A stretch of DNA of 64,000 bases from Bradyrhizobium sp. ARR65 (GTDB taxonomy: Bacteria; Pseudomonadota; Alphaproteobacteria; Rhizobiales; Xanthobacteraceae). Positions within the stretch are counted from its first letter, which is position 1, and the number at the start of each line of letters is the position of its first letter. Under the pieces are notes generated by a model. The model did no database searches. It saw nothing but the letters and a program-made list of their open reading frames with translations, and had not been told where the DNA came from. A program made the position numbers and the translations under genes. Shown here in pieces: positions 53,447 through 62,055 of this stretch. Location of the stretch: NCBI RefSeq assembly GCF_000472385.1, contig NZ_AWZU01000030.1:31297-95296 (forward strand), in the 5' to 3' direction.

Positions 53447-53860
53447 TCACCGCAGGACGCGGAATTGCGCCGCCTTTGGCAGAAACCTGTTTGCGACCGC
53501 CAGACTGGCGGACTCGGCTGTTTCCAGCGCGATTTTTTGCGCAAGCATCACATCGCCTGCCACCAGATAGCCTGAGGGCACGAAGCACCAGCCCATCCTC
53601 GGACGGCCGATCTCATCGAGCTCGTAGACGTTGGTCATCGTCCCCTCATAGATCCGGTACTTTCTTCCGCTGTCGGAACCGATGACGTCGAAATAGCCTT
53701 TGGCTTCGAACTGCGCGCGCTGCGCCGGCGAGAGCCAGTCTCGCAGCAAACGCAGCCCGCGCGCTTCGCGCGTATTTTCCGCTCGGAACTTGCGGTAGAG
53801 CGCCCGCAGACAATCGAAACGTGAGCGTTCCGTCGTTGCGGCTCGACGAAACAAGGACAT
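53447..53860 (-). CDS. Uncharacterised 137-aa protein
   Basis: Start chosen at 53860 (MSLFRRAATTERSRFD); an upstream ATG at 53929 would overlap the gene before it. No family recognised. Shows RDWLSPAQRAQFEAKGYFDVIGSDSGRKYRIYEG and GWCFVPSGYLVAGDVMLAQKIALE, an ordered alpha/beta protein without signal peptide. The YFDVIGSDSGRKYRI segment recalls small rhizobial orphan proteins of unknown role. Follows the 73-aa gene by 16 bases. Confidence 0.65.
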   Translation of the reverse strand: MSLFRRAATTERSRFDCLRALYRKFRAENTREARGLRLLRDWLSPAQRAQFEAKGYFDVIGSDSGRKYRIYEGTMTNVYELDEIGRPRMGWCFVPSGYLVAGDVMLAQKIALETAESASLAVANRFLPKAAQFRVLR

Positions 53861-53876
53861 GGTCCGGCGGAGACGT

Positions 53877-54098
53877 TTAGCCGCCGACCAGCCGCGGGAA
53901 GAATAAGGTTTCTTCTGCGGCCGGATCAAACGACCTGATGCGCGTGACCTCGCCCGGGCCGGTTCGGACCGCGGCGGTAAACCCGCGCCCTGTCAATTCT
54001 TTAAAGCGTGCCTCCGCCTTCGCCAGCGCCTCGAAGTCCTTTGCATCGAAGTGATGACGAGTGTCGCCGCTGTGGTCCATCACGATGTGCGTCGCCAT
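53877..54098 (-). CDS. Uncharacterised 73-aa protein
   Basis: ATG at 54098 with GAGGAGA upstream (the frame upstream to 54146 has no ribosome site). Sequence MATHIVMDHSGDTRHHFD..EALAKAEARFKELTGRGFTAAVRTGPGEVTRIRSFDPAAEETLFFPRLVGG-like: residues ~1-12 form a strand, the middle a helix and the end is reminiscent of small multi-purpose rhizobial proteins. No function assigned. Likely co-transcribed with the 137-aa gene. Confidence 0.65.
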   Translation of the reverse strand: MATHIVMDHSGDTRHHFDAKDFEALAKAEARFKELTGRGFTAAVRTGPGEVTRIRSFDPAAEETLFFPRLVGG

Positions 54099-54489
54099 GA
54101 CCAATCTCCTCGCGAATGGTTCGATTTCCGCGTTCGAAGCAGGCAATGCTTTTTGCCCTGTTGCTGTTCCAATTTCCGCTCCATCAACGTAGCAGAAATG
54201 GCCAACGGGCTAAAATCGCAAACACGACGCCGGATGAGTGGCTGATCGATGGCCCTCAGGCGTCGCCCCCAGTTGGCCCGGGCCATTATAGGCGATTGAC
54301 TGGCCGGTCCCAAGTCTTGCGACGCGCAAATGACCGCAATGTGAGGGGCCATGGCGGGCCCGGCCCTTCCGAGCTTGCGGAGTTTTCACGTTTCGTACCC
54401 GATCTCGCAGAAACGATGAAATTTTGCGCGCGTTGACCGCAAAGCCGAAGCAATTGCGGCTGTTCAACTCCATAACCAGCGAGGATCAC
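54099..54489. other. Intergenic region between divergent small genes
   Basis: 391 bases separating the minus-strand 73-aa gene from the plus-strand peptidoglycan-binding gene. Short open frames on both strands overlap one another and have no ribosome site or recognisable product. It must hold both promoters, but none was pinned down. Confidence 0.4.
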
Positions 54490-54924
54490 ATGAGAAAGAT
54501 CGCCATTGCGCTGCTCGCATCTACCGCGACTGGCACGCCCGCGATCGCTGCATCGAATAACCAGCAGCAGCCACAAACGAAACAGATGCAACCGCAAACT
54601 CAGGGCCAAGTGCAGCCGCAAAATAACGCGCAGCAAAATGCGCAGAGCCAGGGGAACAGCAATCAGCAGCAGGCGCAAAACGATCAGATCTCGCCGCACA
54701 ACCTGTCCCGCGGCGAAATCCGGCAGGTGCAGCAGGCGCTCGACAAGAACGGCTTCAGTGCGGGCCCGACGGACGGCCGCTGGGGACGCGAAACCGAGAA
54801 CGCCGCCAAGCAATTCCAGCAGAGCAAGCAGATCCAAGCGAATGGCCAGCTTGATCAACAAACCGTCGCCGATCTCGGATTGGATGTGTCGCGCTTCTCG
54901 CAGTCGCAGGGCGGTCGGAAGTAG
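54490..54924 (+). CDS. Secreted Gln-rich peptidoglycan-binding domain protein
   Basis: 144 residues from the ATG at 54490 (GAGGAT upstream). Signal peptide MRKIAIALLASTATGTPAIAA; residues ~22-75 are a low-complexity linker made largely of Gln, Asn and Pro; residues ~80-140 form a PG_binding_1 domain (EIRQVQQALDKNGFSAGPTDGRWGRETENAAKQFQQ). Expected in the periplasm, holding onto the wall. No catalytic domain is present. Confidence 0.82.
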   Translation: MRKIAIALLASTATGTPAIAASNNQQQPQTKQMQPQTQGQVQPQNNAQQNAQSQGNSNQQQAQNDQISPHNLSRGEIRQVQQALDKNGFSAGPTDGRWGRETENAAKQFQQSKQIQANGQLDQQTVADLGLDVSRFSQSQGGRK

Positions 54925-55179
54925 CCCGGACAGCCGGGGCGCCCAGGCGCGTCTCCGTAACCCTATAATTTTCCATTCCGATTCACCCGCGCGGAGCTCT
55001 CCGGCCCCGTCCAAGTGGGCGACGGCGCACGGGTTCGTGTCCGCTTGACGCAGCAGCGGCGGAACGTTCCGCGCATGACCGCCTTATTACACGAGCCGCA
55101 CCATCCTCAAGCTGCGGCCCTGCTTCGAACATAACTCGTCTTGAGTGGAACATCGGTACTTCAGCAGTTCAAGCGTCCG

Positions 55180-57843
55180 ATGATGAACAAAGCGATTGTC
55201 CGGCTAGTCGATCTATGCGCGCGCCATCGGCGGATTGTCATCGTCGCCGGAATAGTTGTGCTGCTCGGAACAACGATCTTTGACCTCGCGCGTTTCTCCA
55301 TCAACACTGACATCGAGGCATTGATCGCGCCAAACCTGCCCTGGCACCAACGTCAGACGCAGCTCACGCAGGCCTTTCCGCAGAGGGGGATCTCGGCGGT
55401 GGTCACGGCGCCGACCGCCGAAAATGCGGACCTCGCCGCCGATCAACTGGCGCAGGCCCTTGCCAAGAATCCTGACCTGTTTCGTCAGGTCGCGCGACCG
55501 GACAGCGGCGATTTCTTCGAGCGCAACGGGTTGCTGTTCGGCTCGCTGTCCGATGTGAAACGCACCGCCGAGGGGTTGAGCCATGCGCAGCCTTTCGTGG
55601 CGGTGGTTGCCGCCGATCCCAGCCTGCGCGGCGTCATGGACGTGCTCTCCTCCGCAGCACAAGGCGTCCAGGCCGGCAGACTGAAACTGGAGCAACTGGC
55701 GTGGCCGCTTTCGCTCGCCAAGAACACATTGAACGACGTGCTCGCGGGCAGGCCGGCTTTCTTTTCCTGGCAGGAGCTCCTGCAGGGTCACGCCCTGCCC
55801 GTCCATCAGCGTCGACATTTTGTCGAGATCGCGCCCAAACTCGATTTTGCCGCTCTGCAGCCGGGCCGCGCCGCAGCCGAGGGCATCCACCAGGCCGCTG
55901 CCGATCTCAAGCTGAAGGAGAATCTTGGCGCCACAGTGAGCCTCACCGGCCAGGTGCCGATGAACGACGATCAGTTCTCCGTGATCCGCAACAGTGCGTT
56001 GCGCGACACCCTGACCGCCGTGCTCGGGGTCTTGATCGTGCTGTGGCTCGCTTTGCGTTCCTTCAAGCTGATCGCTTCGGTGTTCTTCAGCCTGATCGTC
56101 GGGCTGGCGGCAACCGCCGCACTCGGCCTTGCGATGGTCGGCTCCTTCAACCTGATCTCGATCGCATTCTTTGTGCTGTTCGTCGGTCTGGGCGTCGACT
56201 TCGGGATTCAATTCAGCGTACGCTATCGCACGGAAAGGTACGAGCTTGGCAACCTGCGGCAAGCGCTGTGCAGCGCGGCGCACAAAGCCGGAAAGCCGCT
56301 TGCGCTCGCCGCCGCAGCGACCGCGGTCGGCTTCTTCGCCTTTCTGCCGACGAGCTATCGCGGCCTTTCGGAGTTGGGATTGATCGCCGGATGCGGCATG
56401 CTGATTGCTTTTATCTGCAGCATTACGCTGGTGCCGGCGATGCTGATGGCGCTCAATCCGCCGGGCGAAGCCGCTCCCGTCGGCTTTACAAGCCTTGCCC
56501 CCGCTGATGATTTCCTGCAGCGCCACCGCATCGCCGTGATAGCGGCGACCTTTCTCGTCGTGCTGGCGGGCATCCCGCTGTTGTTCCATCTTCAGTTCGA
56601 CTTCAACCCGGTCAACCTGCAGAATCCGGACTCGCCATCCGTCGTGACTTACCGGCAATTGCAATCCGAGCCGCAGACCAGCGGCAATGACGCCGAGGTC
56701 CTGGCGCCGTCGCTCGCGCAAGCCGACACGATTGCCAAGCGGCTCGCAGCGGTTCCCGAAGTCTCGCAAGCGTTGACGCTCGACAGCTTCATTCCGGCCG
56801 ACCAAGACCAGAAGATCGCAGCCTTGCGCACAGCCGCGCAGGCGCTCGGCCCGGCCTTGAATCCACGGGGACGAAAGCCCGCACCGAGTGATCAGGATAA
56901 TGTCGCGGCGATCCGCGGTGCTGCGGAGGCGCTCTCCAAGGCAGCCGCCGGCGCCACCGGCCAGCCAGCCGAGGACGCGCGCGAAGTCGCCACCCTGCTC
57001 AACCGCCTCGCCGAGGACGCGCGCGAAGTCGCCACCCTGCTCAACCGCCTCGCCGAGGCAAATGCGGATGTCCGCCGGAAGGCCGAGACCGCGATCATTC
57101 CGTCCTTGAATTACGATCTGGACCGGCTCCGTAAGAGCCTCTCTCCGCAAATGATCACGATCCAGAGTCTGCCGCAGGATCTGGTCCGTGGATGGCTTTT
57201 GCCCGACGGGCGCGCCCGCGTCGAGGCGTTGCCGAAGGGCGATCCGAACGACATCAATGTGCTGCGGAAATTCGCCTCCGCCGTTCTGCAGACCGAACCG
57301 TCGGCGGCGGGAGCTGCGGTGAGCTATTACGAATCGGGGCGAACGGTCACCACGGCGTTCATCGAGGCGGGGATCCTGGCGCTGGTCGCGATCACGATCC
57401 TGCTGATCATTGCCTTGCGGCACATCACCGACGTCCTGCTCACGCTCGTCCCGCTGGTTCTCGCCGGCGCAGTGACATTGCAAATTTCCGTCCTGTGGGG
57501 CCTGCCGCTCAATTTCGCGAATATCGTCGCGCTGCCGCTGCTGCTCGGCGTCGGCGTCGCCTTCAAGATCTACTACATCATGGCCTGGCGCGCAGGCAAA
57601 ACCGGACTGTTGCAATCGACGCTGACGCGCGCCGTGGTGTTCAGCGCCATGACCAATGCGGTCGCGTTCGGCAGCATGTGGGTGTCGAGCTATCCGGGCA
57701 TGTCGAGCATGGGCAAAATGATGGCGCTCGCGCTGGTGTGCACCATGGCGGCGGCGGTTCTCTTCCAGCCGGTGCTGATGGGGCGGCCGCGCCAGATCCA
57801 GCCTCTCCCCGAGGCGCCTCCTCTGTCCGAAGCCGCTGAATAG
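55180..57843 (+). CDS. hpnN: Hopanoid transporter HpnN (MMPL/RND family)
   Basis: 887-residue inner-membrane RND protein that carries hopanoids to the outer membrane. Architecture: helix 1 (IVIVAGIVVLLGTTIFDL), periplasmic loop beginning FSINTDIEALIAPNLPWHQRQ, a first bundle of helices with LFVGLGVDFGIQFSVRYRTE, a second loop after FDFNPVNLQNPDSPSVVTYRQL, and a final bundle with LPLLLGVGVAFKIYYIMAWR. These are the HpnN family markers. The frame extends to a TTG at 55141, but MMNKAIVRLVDLCARH at 55180 matches usual HpnN starts. The second loop contains an exact 14-residue tandem duplication. No other hpn gene is in the window. Confidence 0.9.
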   Translation: MMNKAIVRLVDLCARHRRIVIVAGIVVLLGTTIFDLARFSINTDIEALIAPNLPWHQRQTQLTQAFPQRGISAVVTAPTAENADLAADQLAQALAKNPDLFRQVARPDSGDFFERNGLLFGSLSDVKRTAEGLSHAQPFVAVVAADPSLRGVMDVLSSAAQGVQAGRLKLEQLAWPLSLAKNTLNDVLAGRPAFFSWQELLQGHALPVHQRRHFVEIAPKLDFAALQPGRAAAEGIHQAAADLKLKENLGATVSLTGQVPMNDDQFSVIRNSALRDTLTAVLGVLIVLWLALRSFKLIASVFFSLIVGLAATAALGLAMVGSFNLISIAFFVLFVGLGVDFGIQFSVRYRTERYELGNLRQALCSAAHKAGKPLALAAAATAVGFFAFLPTSYRGLSELGLIAGCGMLIAFICSITLVPAMLMALNPPGEAAPVGFTSLAPADDFLQRHRIAVIAATFLVVLAGIPLLFHLQFDFNPVNLQNPDSPSVVTYRQLQSEPQTSGNDAEVLAPSLAQADTIAKRLAAVPEVSQALTLDSFIPADQDQKIAALRTAAQALGPALNPRGRKPAPSDQDNVAAIRGAAEALSKAAAGATGQPAEDAREVATLLNRLAEDAREVATLLNRLAEANADVRRKAETAIIPSLNYDLDRLRKSLSPQMITIQSLPQDLVRGWLLPDGRARVEALPKGDPNDINVLRKFASAVLQTEPSAAGAAVSYYESGRTVTTAFIEAGILALVAITILLIIALRHITDVLLTLVPLVLAGAVTLQISVLWGLPLNFANIVALPLLLGVGVAFKIYYIMAWRAGKTGLLQSTLTRAVVFSAMTNAVAFGSMWVSSYPGMSSMGKMMALALVCTMAAAVLFQPVLMGRPRQIQPLPEAPPLSEAAE
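56968..57051 (+). repeat. Exact 42-bp tandem duplication inside hpnN
   Basis: Positions 56968-57009 and 57010-57051 are identical base for base, encoding AEDAREVATLLNRL twice, in frame, followed by a third GCCGAG. The unit lies in the helical part of the second periplasmic loop (residues ~597-624). Perfect identity at wobble positions argues for a very recent duplication. Confidence 0.95.
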
Positions 57844-58298
57844 GTGCTTCCGGGCGCGTGCGCGCCATCTGGCCGCCGCGCCGCGCCGCCTTCGCGCGAA
57901 TATTTTTAGTTCGAGGGCAGGATCTGCAAAAAGCAAAGAAACGCGCGTTGCGCGCGCTCCGCGCATAAAGTTCTCCTATCCGGCGCAGCCCTGGTGGAAA
58001 ATTCGAAACAGCGGCTGGAAAATCGTAGGGGCCGCCGGGCCTTCCTGAACGCAACGAACGGGCGAGAGCGCTGGCGCAGAACGTTTCTCCGTGCTTGAAG
58101 CCTCTTCGATGCAGCTTGGCTTGATGGAGCCTAGCGACGCGCCCCGAGAGAGATTCGTAGGAATTGCTTCAAGGAACTACTATATTACCCCGCTATCGAG
58201 ATCGCCGGAGGCCTGTGGCCGCGATTCTGCAGCCGGGCTATAGGGCCAGGCGCCGAGGATCAGTCAGCCGGCTCGATCCGATCAATGCGGAGCGCCCC
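57844..58298. other. Intergenic region hpnN to cysQ
   Basis: About 455 bases. A GC-rich hairpin GGCGC-GTGC-GCGCC lies just after the hpnN stop (57854-57867 region) and could help end transcription. The rest has no gene; a frame in phase with cysQ runs from an ATG-like codon at 58164 but has arginine-rich, non-family sequence. A promoter for the cysQ-cysD-cysNC operon is expected here; none is clear. Confidence 0.4.
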
Positions 58299-59111
58299 TT
58301 GAGCGAGAGATGCAATTTGCACGAGCTGGACAAACTCGCACGCTTGTTTGGCTTGATCACCGTGAGCGCCGGCAAGGTCATCATGAAGGCTTGGGCCAAT
58401 ATCGACCGCCCCGATTACAAGGCGGACGGCTCGCCTGTTACGGCCGCCGATCTCGAGGCCGACGAGGTCATCCGTCATTGCCTCGAGCAGAACCTGCCCA
58501 ACCTGCCCGTGGTCACTGAAGAGACCTGCACAAGCGGCCAACAGACCAGTGCCGAGCGGTTTGTCCTGGTCGACCCGCTCGACGGGACCAAGGAGTTCAT
58601 CCAAGGCAGGTCCGAGTTCACGGTCAATATCGCGCTGATCGAGCGTGGAACGCCCGTTGCGGGCGCGGTCTACGCGCCGGCCCTGCATCAGCTCTATATC
58701 GGCGGCGCCGAAGCCTACAAGCTCGACACGAGGCTGGACGCGAACAGCGTCACCTTCAGCAAAATGCATCCTATTTGCGTCCGCAACGCGCCGCCTGAGG
58801 GATGGCGGGCCGTCGTCAGCCGCTCGCATCTCGACGCCCAGACCAAGGAATGGATCGCGCAACACCCGATCGCCGATCTGCGGCCCTCCGGTTCGTCGCT
58901 CAAATTCTGTGTCATCGCCGAAGGCGAAGCCGACGTTTATCCTCGCATGGGCCCGACCATGGAATGGGATACGGCGGCGGGCCACGCTGTTCTGCTGGCC
59001 GCCGGCGGCTGCGTCACGGATCTCGCCGGCCATCCGATGACCTACGGCAAGCCGGGTTACCGGAATGGCAATTTCATCGCGTGGGGGGCAGCCCCGGAAA
59101 CTTCGATATGA
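58299..59111 (+). CDS. cysQ: 3'(2'),5'-bisphosphate nucleotidase CysQ
   Basis: Magnesium-dependent phosphatase that removes 3'-phosphate from PAP/PAPS, controlling sulfate activation. Metal motifs VVTEETC, VDPLDGTKEFI and EWDTAAGHAVLLAAGG are intact. The start is uncertain: no ATG lies at the expected place, and TTG at 58299 (LSERCNLHELDKLARLFG) gives a normal ~270-residue length, while a frame from 58164 would add 45 atypical residues. The stop overlaps the cysD start (ATGA), so it heads a coupled operon with the sulfate-activating enzymes. Confidence 0.88.
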   Translation: MSERCNLHELDKLARLFGLITVSAGKVIMKAWANIDRPDYKADGSPVTAADLEADEVIRHCLEQNLPNLPVVTEETCTSGQQTSAERFVLVDPLDGTKEFIQGRSEFTVNIALIERGTPVAGAVYAPALHQLYIGGAEAYKLDTRLDANSVTFSKMHPICVRNAPPEGWRAVVSRSHLDAQTKEWIAQHPIADLRPSGSSLKFCVIAEGEADVYPRMGPTMEWDTAAGHAVLLAAGGCVTDLAGHPMTYGKPGYRNGNFIAWGAAPETSI

Positions 59112-60061
59112 ACGCTACGGCTCAAACTGATTTTCAATCCATGGTCAAACCGGCAAACCGTACGCTGCCGCGGCATTTGCGGCGCCTGGAAGCGGAGTCG
59201 ATCGAGATCATGCGCGAGGTGGCGGCCGAGTTCAAAAAGCCGGTGATGCTCTATTCCATCGGCAAGGATTCCAGCGTGATGCTGCATCTTGCGGTGAAGG
59301 CGTTCTATCCGGCCAAACTGCCCTTCCCGCTCCTCCATGTCGATACGACCTGGAAGTTTCGCGAGATGATCACCTTCCGTGACCAGACCGCCAAGCGGCT
59401 CGGGGTCGATCTCATCGTGCACATCAACAAGGAAGGGATTGAGCGCGGCATCAATCCGATCACATCGGGGTCTTCCCTGCACACGCAGGTCATGAAGACG
59501 GATGCGCTCAAGCAGGCGCTCGACCTCTACGGCTTCGATGCGGCGTTCGGCGGCGCACGCCGCGACGAGGAGAAAAGCCGCGCCAAGGAGCGCATTTTTT
59601 CCTTCCGCTCGCCTGGACACATCTGGGATCCGCGCAACCAAAGGCCGGAGCTTTGGAATCTGTTCAACACCCGGATCAGGCAGGGCGAAACCATGCGCGT
59701 GTTTGCGCTGTCGAATTGGACGGAGCTCGATGTCTGGGAATACATCATGCTGGAGAAAATCCCGGTCGTCCCGCTCTATTTCGCGAAACAGCGTCCCGTG
59801 GTGCGCCGAAACGGCACGTTGATCATGGTCGATGATGAGCGCCTTCCACTCGAACCGGGCGAGACGCCCGAACCGAGGATGATCCGTTTCCGGACGCTCG
59901 GCTGCTACCCGCTCAGCGGCGCTATCGATTCCGAGGCTGCGACTATCGAGGAGATCGTCGCGGAGATGCAGGTCGCGAAAGTCTCGGAACGCCAGGGACG
60001 GCTGATCGACAGCGATGAAGCGGCCTCGATGGAGAAAAAGAAGCGGGAAGGCTACTTCTGA
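59108..60061 (+). CDS. cysD: Sulfate adenylyltransferase subunit 2 CysD
   Basis: 317-residue ATP-pyrophosphatase subunit making adenylyl sulfate together with the CysN GTPase. PP-loop YSIGKDSSVMLHLA, then HVDTTWKFREMI, FGGARRDEEKSRAKERIFS and LGCYPLSGAIDSEA, all CysD markers. The ATG at 59108 overlaps the cysQ stop, and its own stop overlaps the next start (TGATG). Nodulation NodP is the same family and cannot be told apart by sequence. Confidence 0.95.
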   Translation: MNATAQTDFQSMVKPANRTLPRHLRRLEAESIEIMREVAAEFKKPVMLYSIGKDSSVMLHLAVKAFYPAKLPFPLLHVDTTWKFREMITFRDQTAKRLGVDLIVHINKEGIERGINPITSGSSLHTQVMKTDALKQALDLYGFDAAFGGARRDEEKSRAKERIFSFRSPGHIWDPRNQRPELWNLFNTRIRQGETMRVFALSNWTELDVWEYIMLEKIPVVPLYFAKQRPVVRRNGTLIMVDDERLPLEPGETPEPRMIRFRTLGCYPLSGAIDSEAATIEEIVAEMQVAKVSERQGRLIDSDEAASMEKKKREGYF

Positions 60062-61944
60062 TGGATACGGCCACCATGCAGGGGCTGGGCGCGCCCGAAA
60101 GCAAGGATCAGCTACGTTTCATCACCTGCGGCTCGGTCGACGACGGCAAGTCGACACTGATCGGCCGGCTGCTGCATGACAGCAAGATGATCTATGAGGA
60201 TCAGCTCCAGGCGTTGGCGCGCGACAGCACAAAGCACGGGACGACCGGCAGCGACATCGATTTTGCCCTCCTGGTCGACGGGCTCGAGGCGGAGCGCGAG
60301 CAAGGCATCACCATCGACGTGGCGTACCGCTTTTTCACCACGCCACGGCGCTCCTTCATGGTGGCGGACACGCCGGGCCATGAGCAATACACCCGCAACA
60401 TGGCCACCGGCGCTTCCAATGCGCAACTCGCGATCATCCTGATCGATGCCCGCAAGGGCGTGCTGGTCCAGACCAAGCGCCACTCCTTCATCTGCTCGCT
60501 GCTCGGCATCCGCCACGTCGTGCTGGCGGTGAACAAGATCGACCTGGTCGACTACCGCAAGGAGGTGTTCGACCGCATCGTCGGCGACTACGTGGCTTTC
60601 GCCTCCACGCTGGGCTTCACCTCGATCGTGCCCGTTCCGATCTCCGCGCGATATGGCGACAACATCATCGACCGGTCCGGCAACACGGAATGGTATCACG
60701 GCCCATGTCTGCTGGATTATCTCGAGCGCGTCGATATCCAGTCCGAGGTGGGCGGCCTGCCGTTCCGTTTTCCGGTGCAATGGGTGAACCGCCCCAACCT
60801 GGACTTCCGCGGTTACGCCGGCACTGTCGCCTCCGGCAACGTTGCGCTGGGCGACGACATCGTGGTGGCAGCCTCGGGCCGGACCTCGCGGGTCAAACGG
60901 ATCGTGACCTATGATGGCGATGTCGCGAGCGCGGAGGCTGGCGACGCAGTGACGATCACGCTGGAAGACGAGATCGACATCAGCCGGGGCGATATGCTGG
61001 CGAGGCCCACGGAGCGCCCGGAGGTGGCCGATCAATTCGCGGCCCATGTCATCTGGATGGATCAGGAGGCCCTCGTTCCCGGCCGGTCATACGCGCTCCG
61101 GGTCGGCACCCAGTTGATCCCAACCGGCGGCATCACCGCGATCAAATACAAGATCGACGTCAACACCAGGGAACATCTGGCAGCCCGAACCCTGGGCCTC
61201 AACGAAATCGGCTTCTGCAACATCGCCACCGCCCTGCCCGCCAGCTTCGATGCCTATGAGGCGAACCGGCGCACCGGATCGTTCATCATCATCGACCGCT
61301 ACACCAACCGCACGGTCGGCGCGGGAATGATCGCATTTCCCTTGCGGCGCGCCACGAACATCGCTTGGCAACCGCTCACGGTCGGCAAACAGGAGCGCGC
61401 CGCGCTGAAGCACCAAAAGCCGTGCATCATCTGGTTCACCGGGCTCTCGGGCGCCGGCAAGTCGACCATTGCCAACATGGTTGACCAGAAGCTGTTCGCA
61501 CGATCGCATCACACGATGCTGCTGGACGGCGACAACGTCAGGCACGGGCTCAATCGGGACCTCGGCTTTACGGAAGCCGATCGCGTCGAGAACATTCGCC
61601 GCGTCGGCGAGGTGGCAAAGTTGATGGTCGACAGCGGCCTGATCGTGATCTGCTCGTTCATCTCCCCCTACAAGGCTGAACGCGACATGGTGCGCAACCT
61701 GGTCGGCGACGGCGAGTTCATCGAGGTCTTCGTGGATACGCCAATCGAGGAGTGCGTGCGGCGCGATCCCAAGGGGCTCTATTCGAAGGCAAAGTCCGGC
61801 AAGATCAAGAACTTCACCGGCATCGACGCACCCTATGAACCGCCGCTGGCGGCGGAGGTTTATCTCCAAACCGTCGGAGACTCGCCAGAACGCCTCGCCG
61901 AGAAGGTGATCGACAGTCTGACCACGCGCGGGATCATCGGTTAA
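60061..61944 (+). CDS. cysNC: Bifunctional sulfate adenylyltransferase subunit 1/APS kinase CysNC
   Basis: 627 residues. The first ~440 are the CysN GTPase: G1 GSVDDGKSTLIGRLLHD, G3 VADTPGHEQY and G4 VNKIDLVDY. From ~450 on it is an APS kinase: FTGLSGAGKSTIAN (P-loop), LLDGDNVRHGLNRDLGF and CSFISPYKAERDMVR. It makes PAPS, used for cysteine synthesis or for sulfotransferases that modify lipids, LPS or Nod factors (NodQ is the homologue). Coupled to cysD. Confidence 0.95.
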   Translation: MDTATMQGLGAPESKDQLRFITCGSVDDGKSTLIGRLLHDSKMIYEDQLQALARDSTKHGTTGSDIDFALLVDGLEAEREQGITIDVAYRFFTTPRRSFMVADTPGHEQYTRNMATGASNAQLAIILIDARKGVLVQTKRHSFICSLLGIRHVVLAVNKIDLVDYRKEVFDRIVGDYVAFASTLGFTSIVPVPISARYGDNIIDRSGNTEWYHGPCLLDYLERVDIQSEVGGLPFRFPVQWVNRPNLDFRGYAGTVASGNVALGDDIVVAASGRTSRVKRIVTYDGDVASAEAGDAVTITLEDEIDISRGDMLARPTERPEVADQFAAHVIWMDQEALVPGRSYALRVGTQLIPTGGITAIKYKIDVNTREHLAARTLGLNEIGFCNIATALPASFDAYEANRRTGSFIIIDRYTNRTVGAGMIAFPLRRATNIAWQPLTVGKQERAALKHQKPCIIWFTGLSGAGKSTIANMVDQKLFARSHHTMLLDGDNVRHGLNRDLGFTEADRVENIRRVGEVAKLMVDSGLIVICSFISPYKAERDMVRNLVGDGEFIEVFVDTPIEECVRRDPKGLYSKAKSGKIKNFTGIDAPYEPPLAAEVYLQTVGDSPERLAEKVIDSLTTRGIIG

Positions 61945-62055
61945 GACGGGATCCGCGGAGAAGCGTCTGGATTGTTTCGCTTGCGGCCGCAATGACCGAC
62001 GGATGTTGTACGCGCGCGTTGTCTCGAGTCGCCCAGTTCGGCGACGGGTGTGGAT

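Noticed and set aside
54116..54473. Overlapping short frames on both strands
   Set aside because: Neither has a ribosome site or domain, and they cover the promoter region of two supported genes.
56968..57051. CRISPR or other repeat array
   Set aside because: Two adjoining identical units without spacers, in frame within hpnN; a simple tandem duplication.
55213..57966. A 917-aa frame on the strand opposite hpnN
   Set aside because: It mirrors hpnN exactly, is full of Arg, His, Gln and Asp runs, and has no family motif; high GC leaves the opposite frame open.
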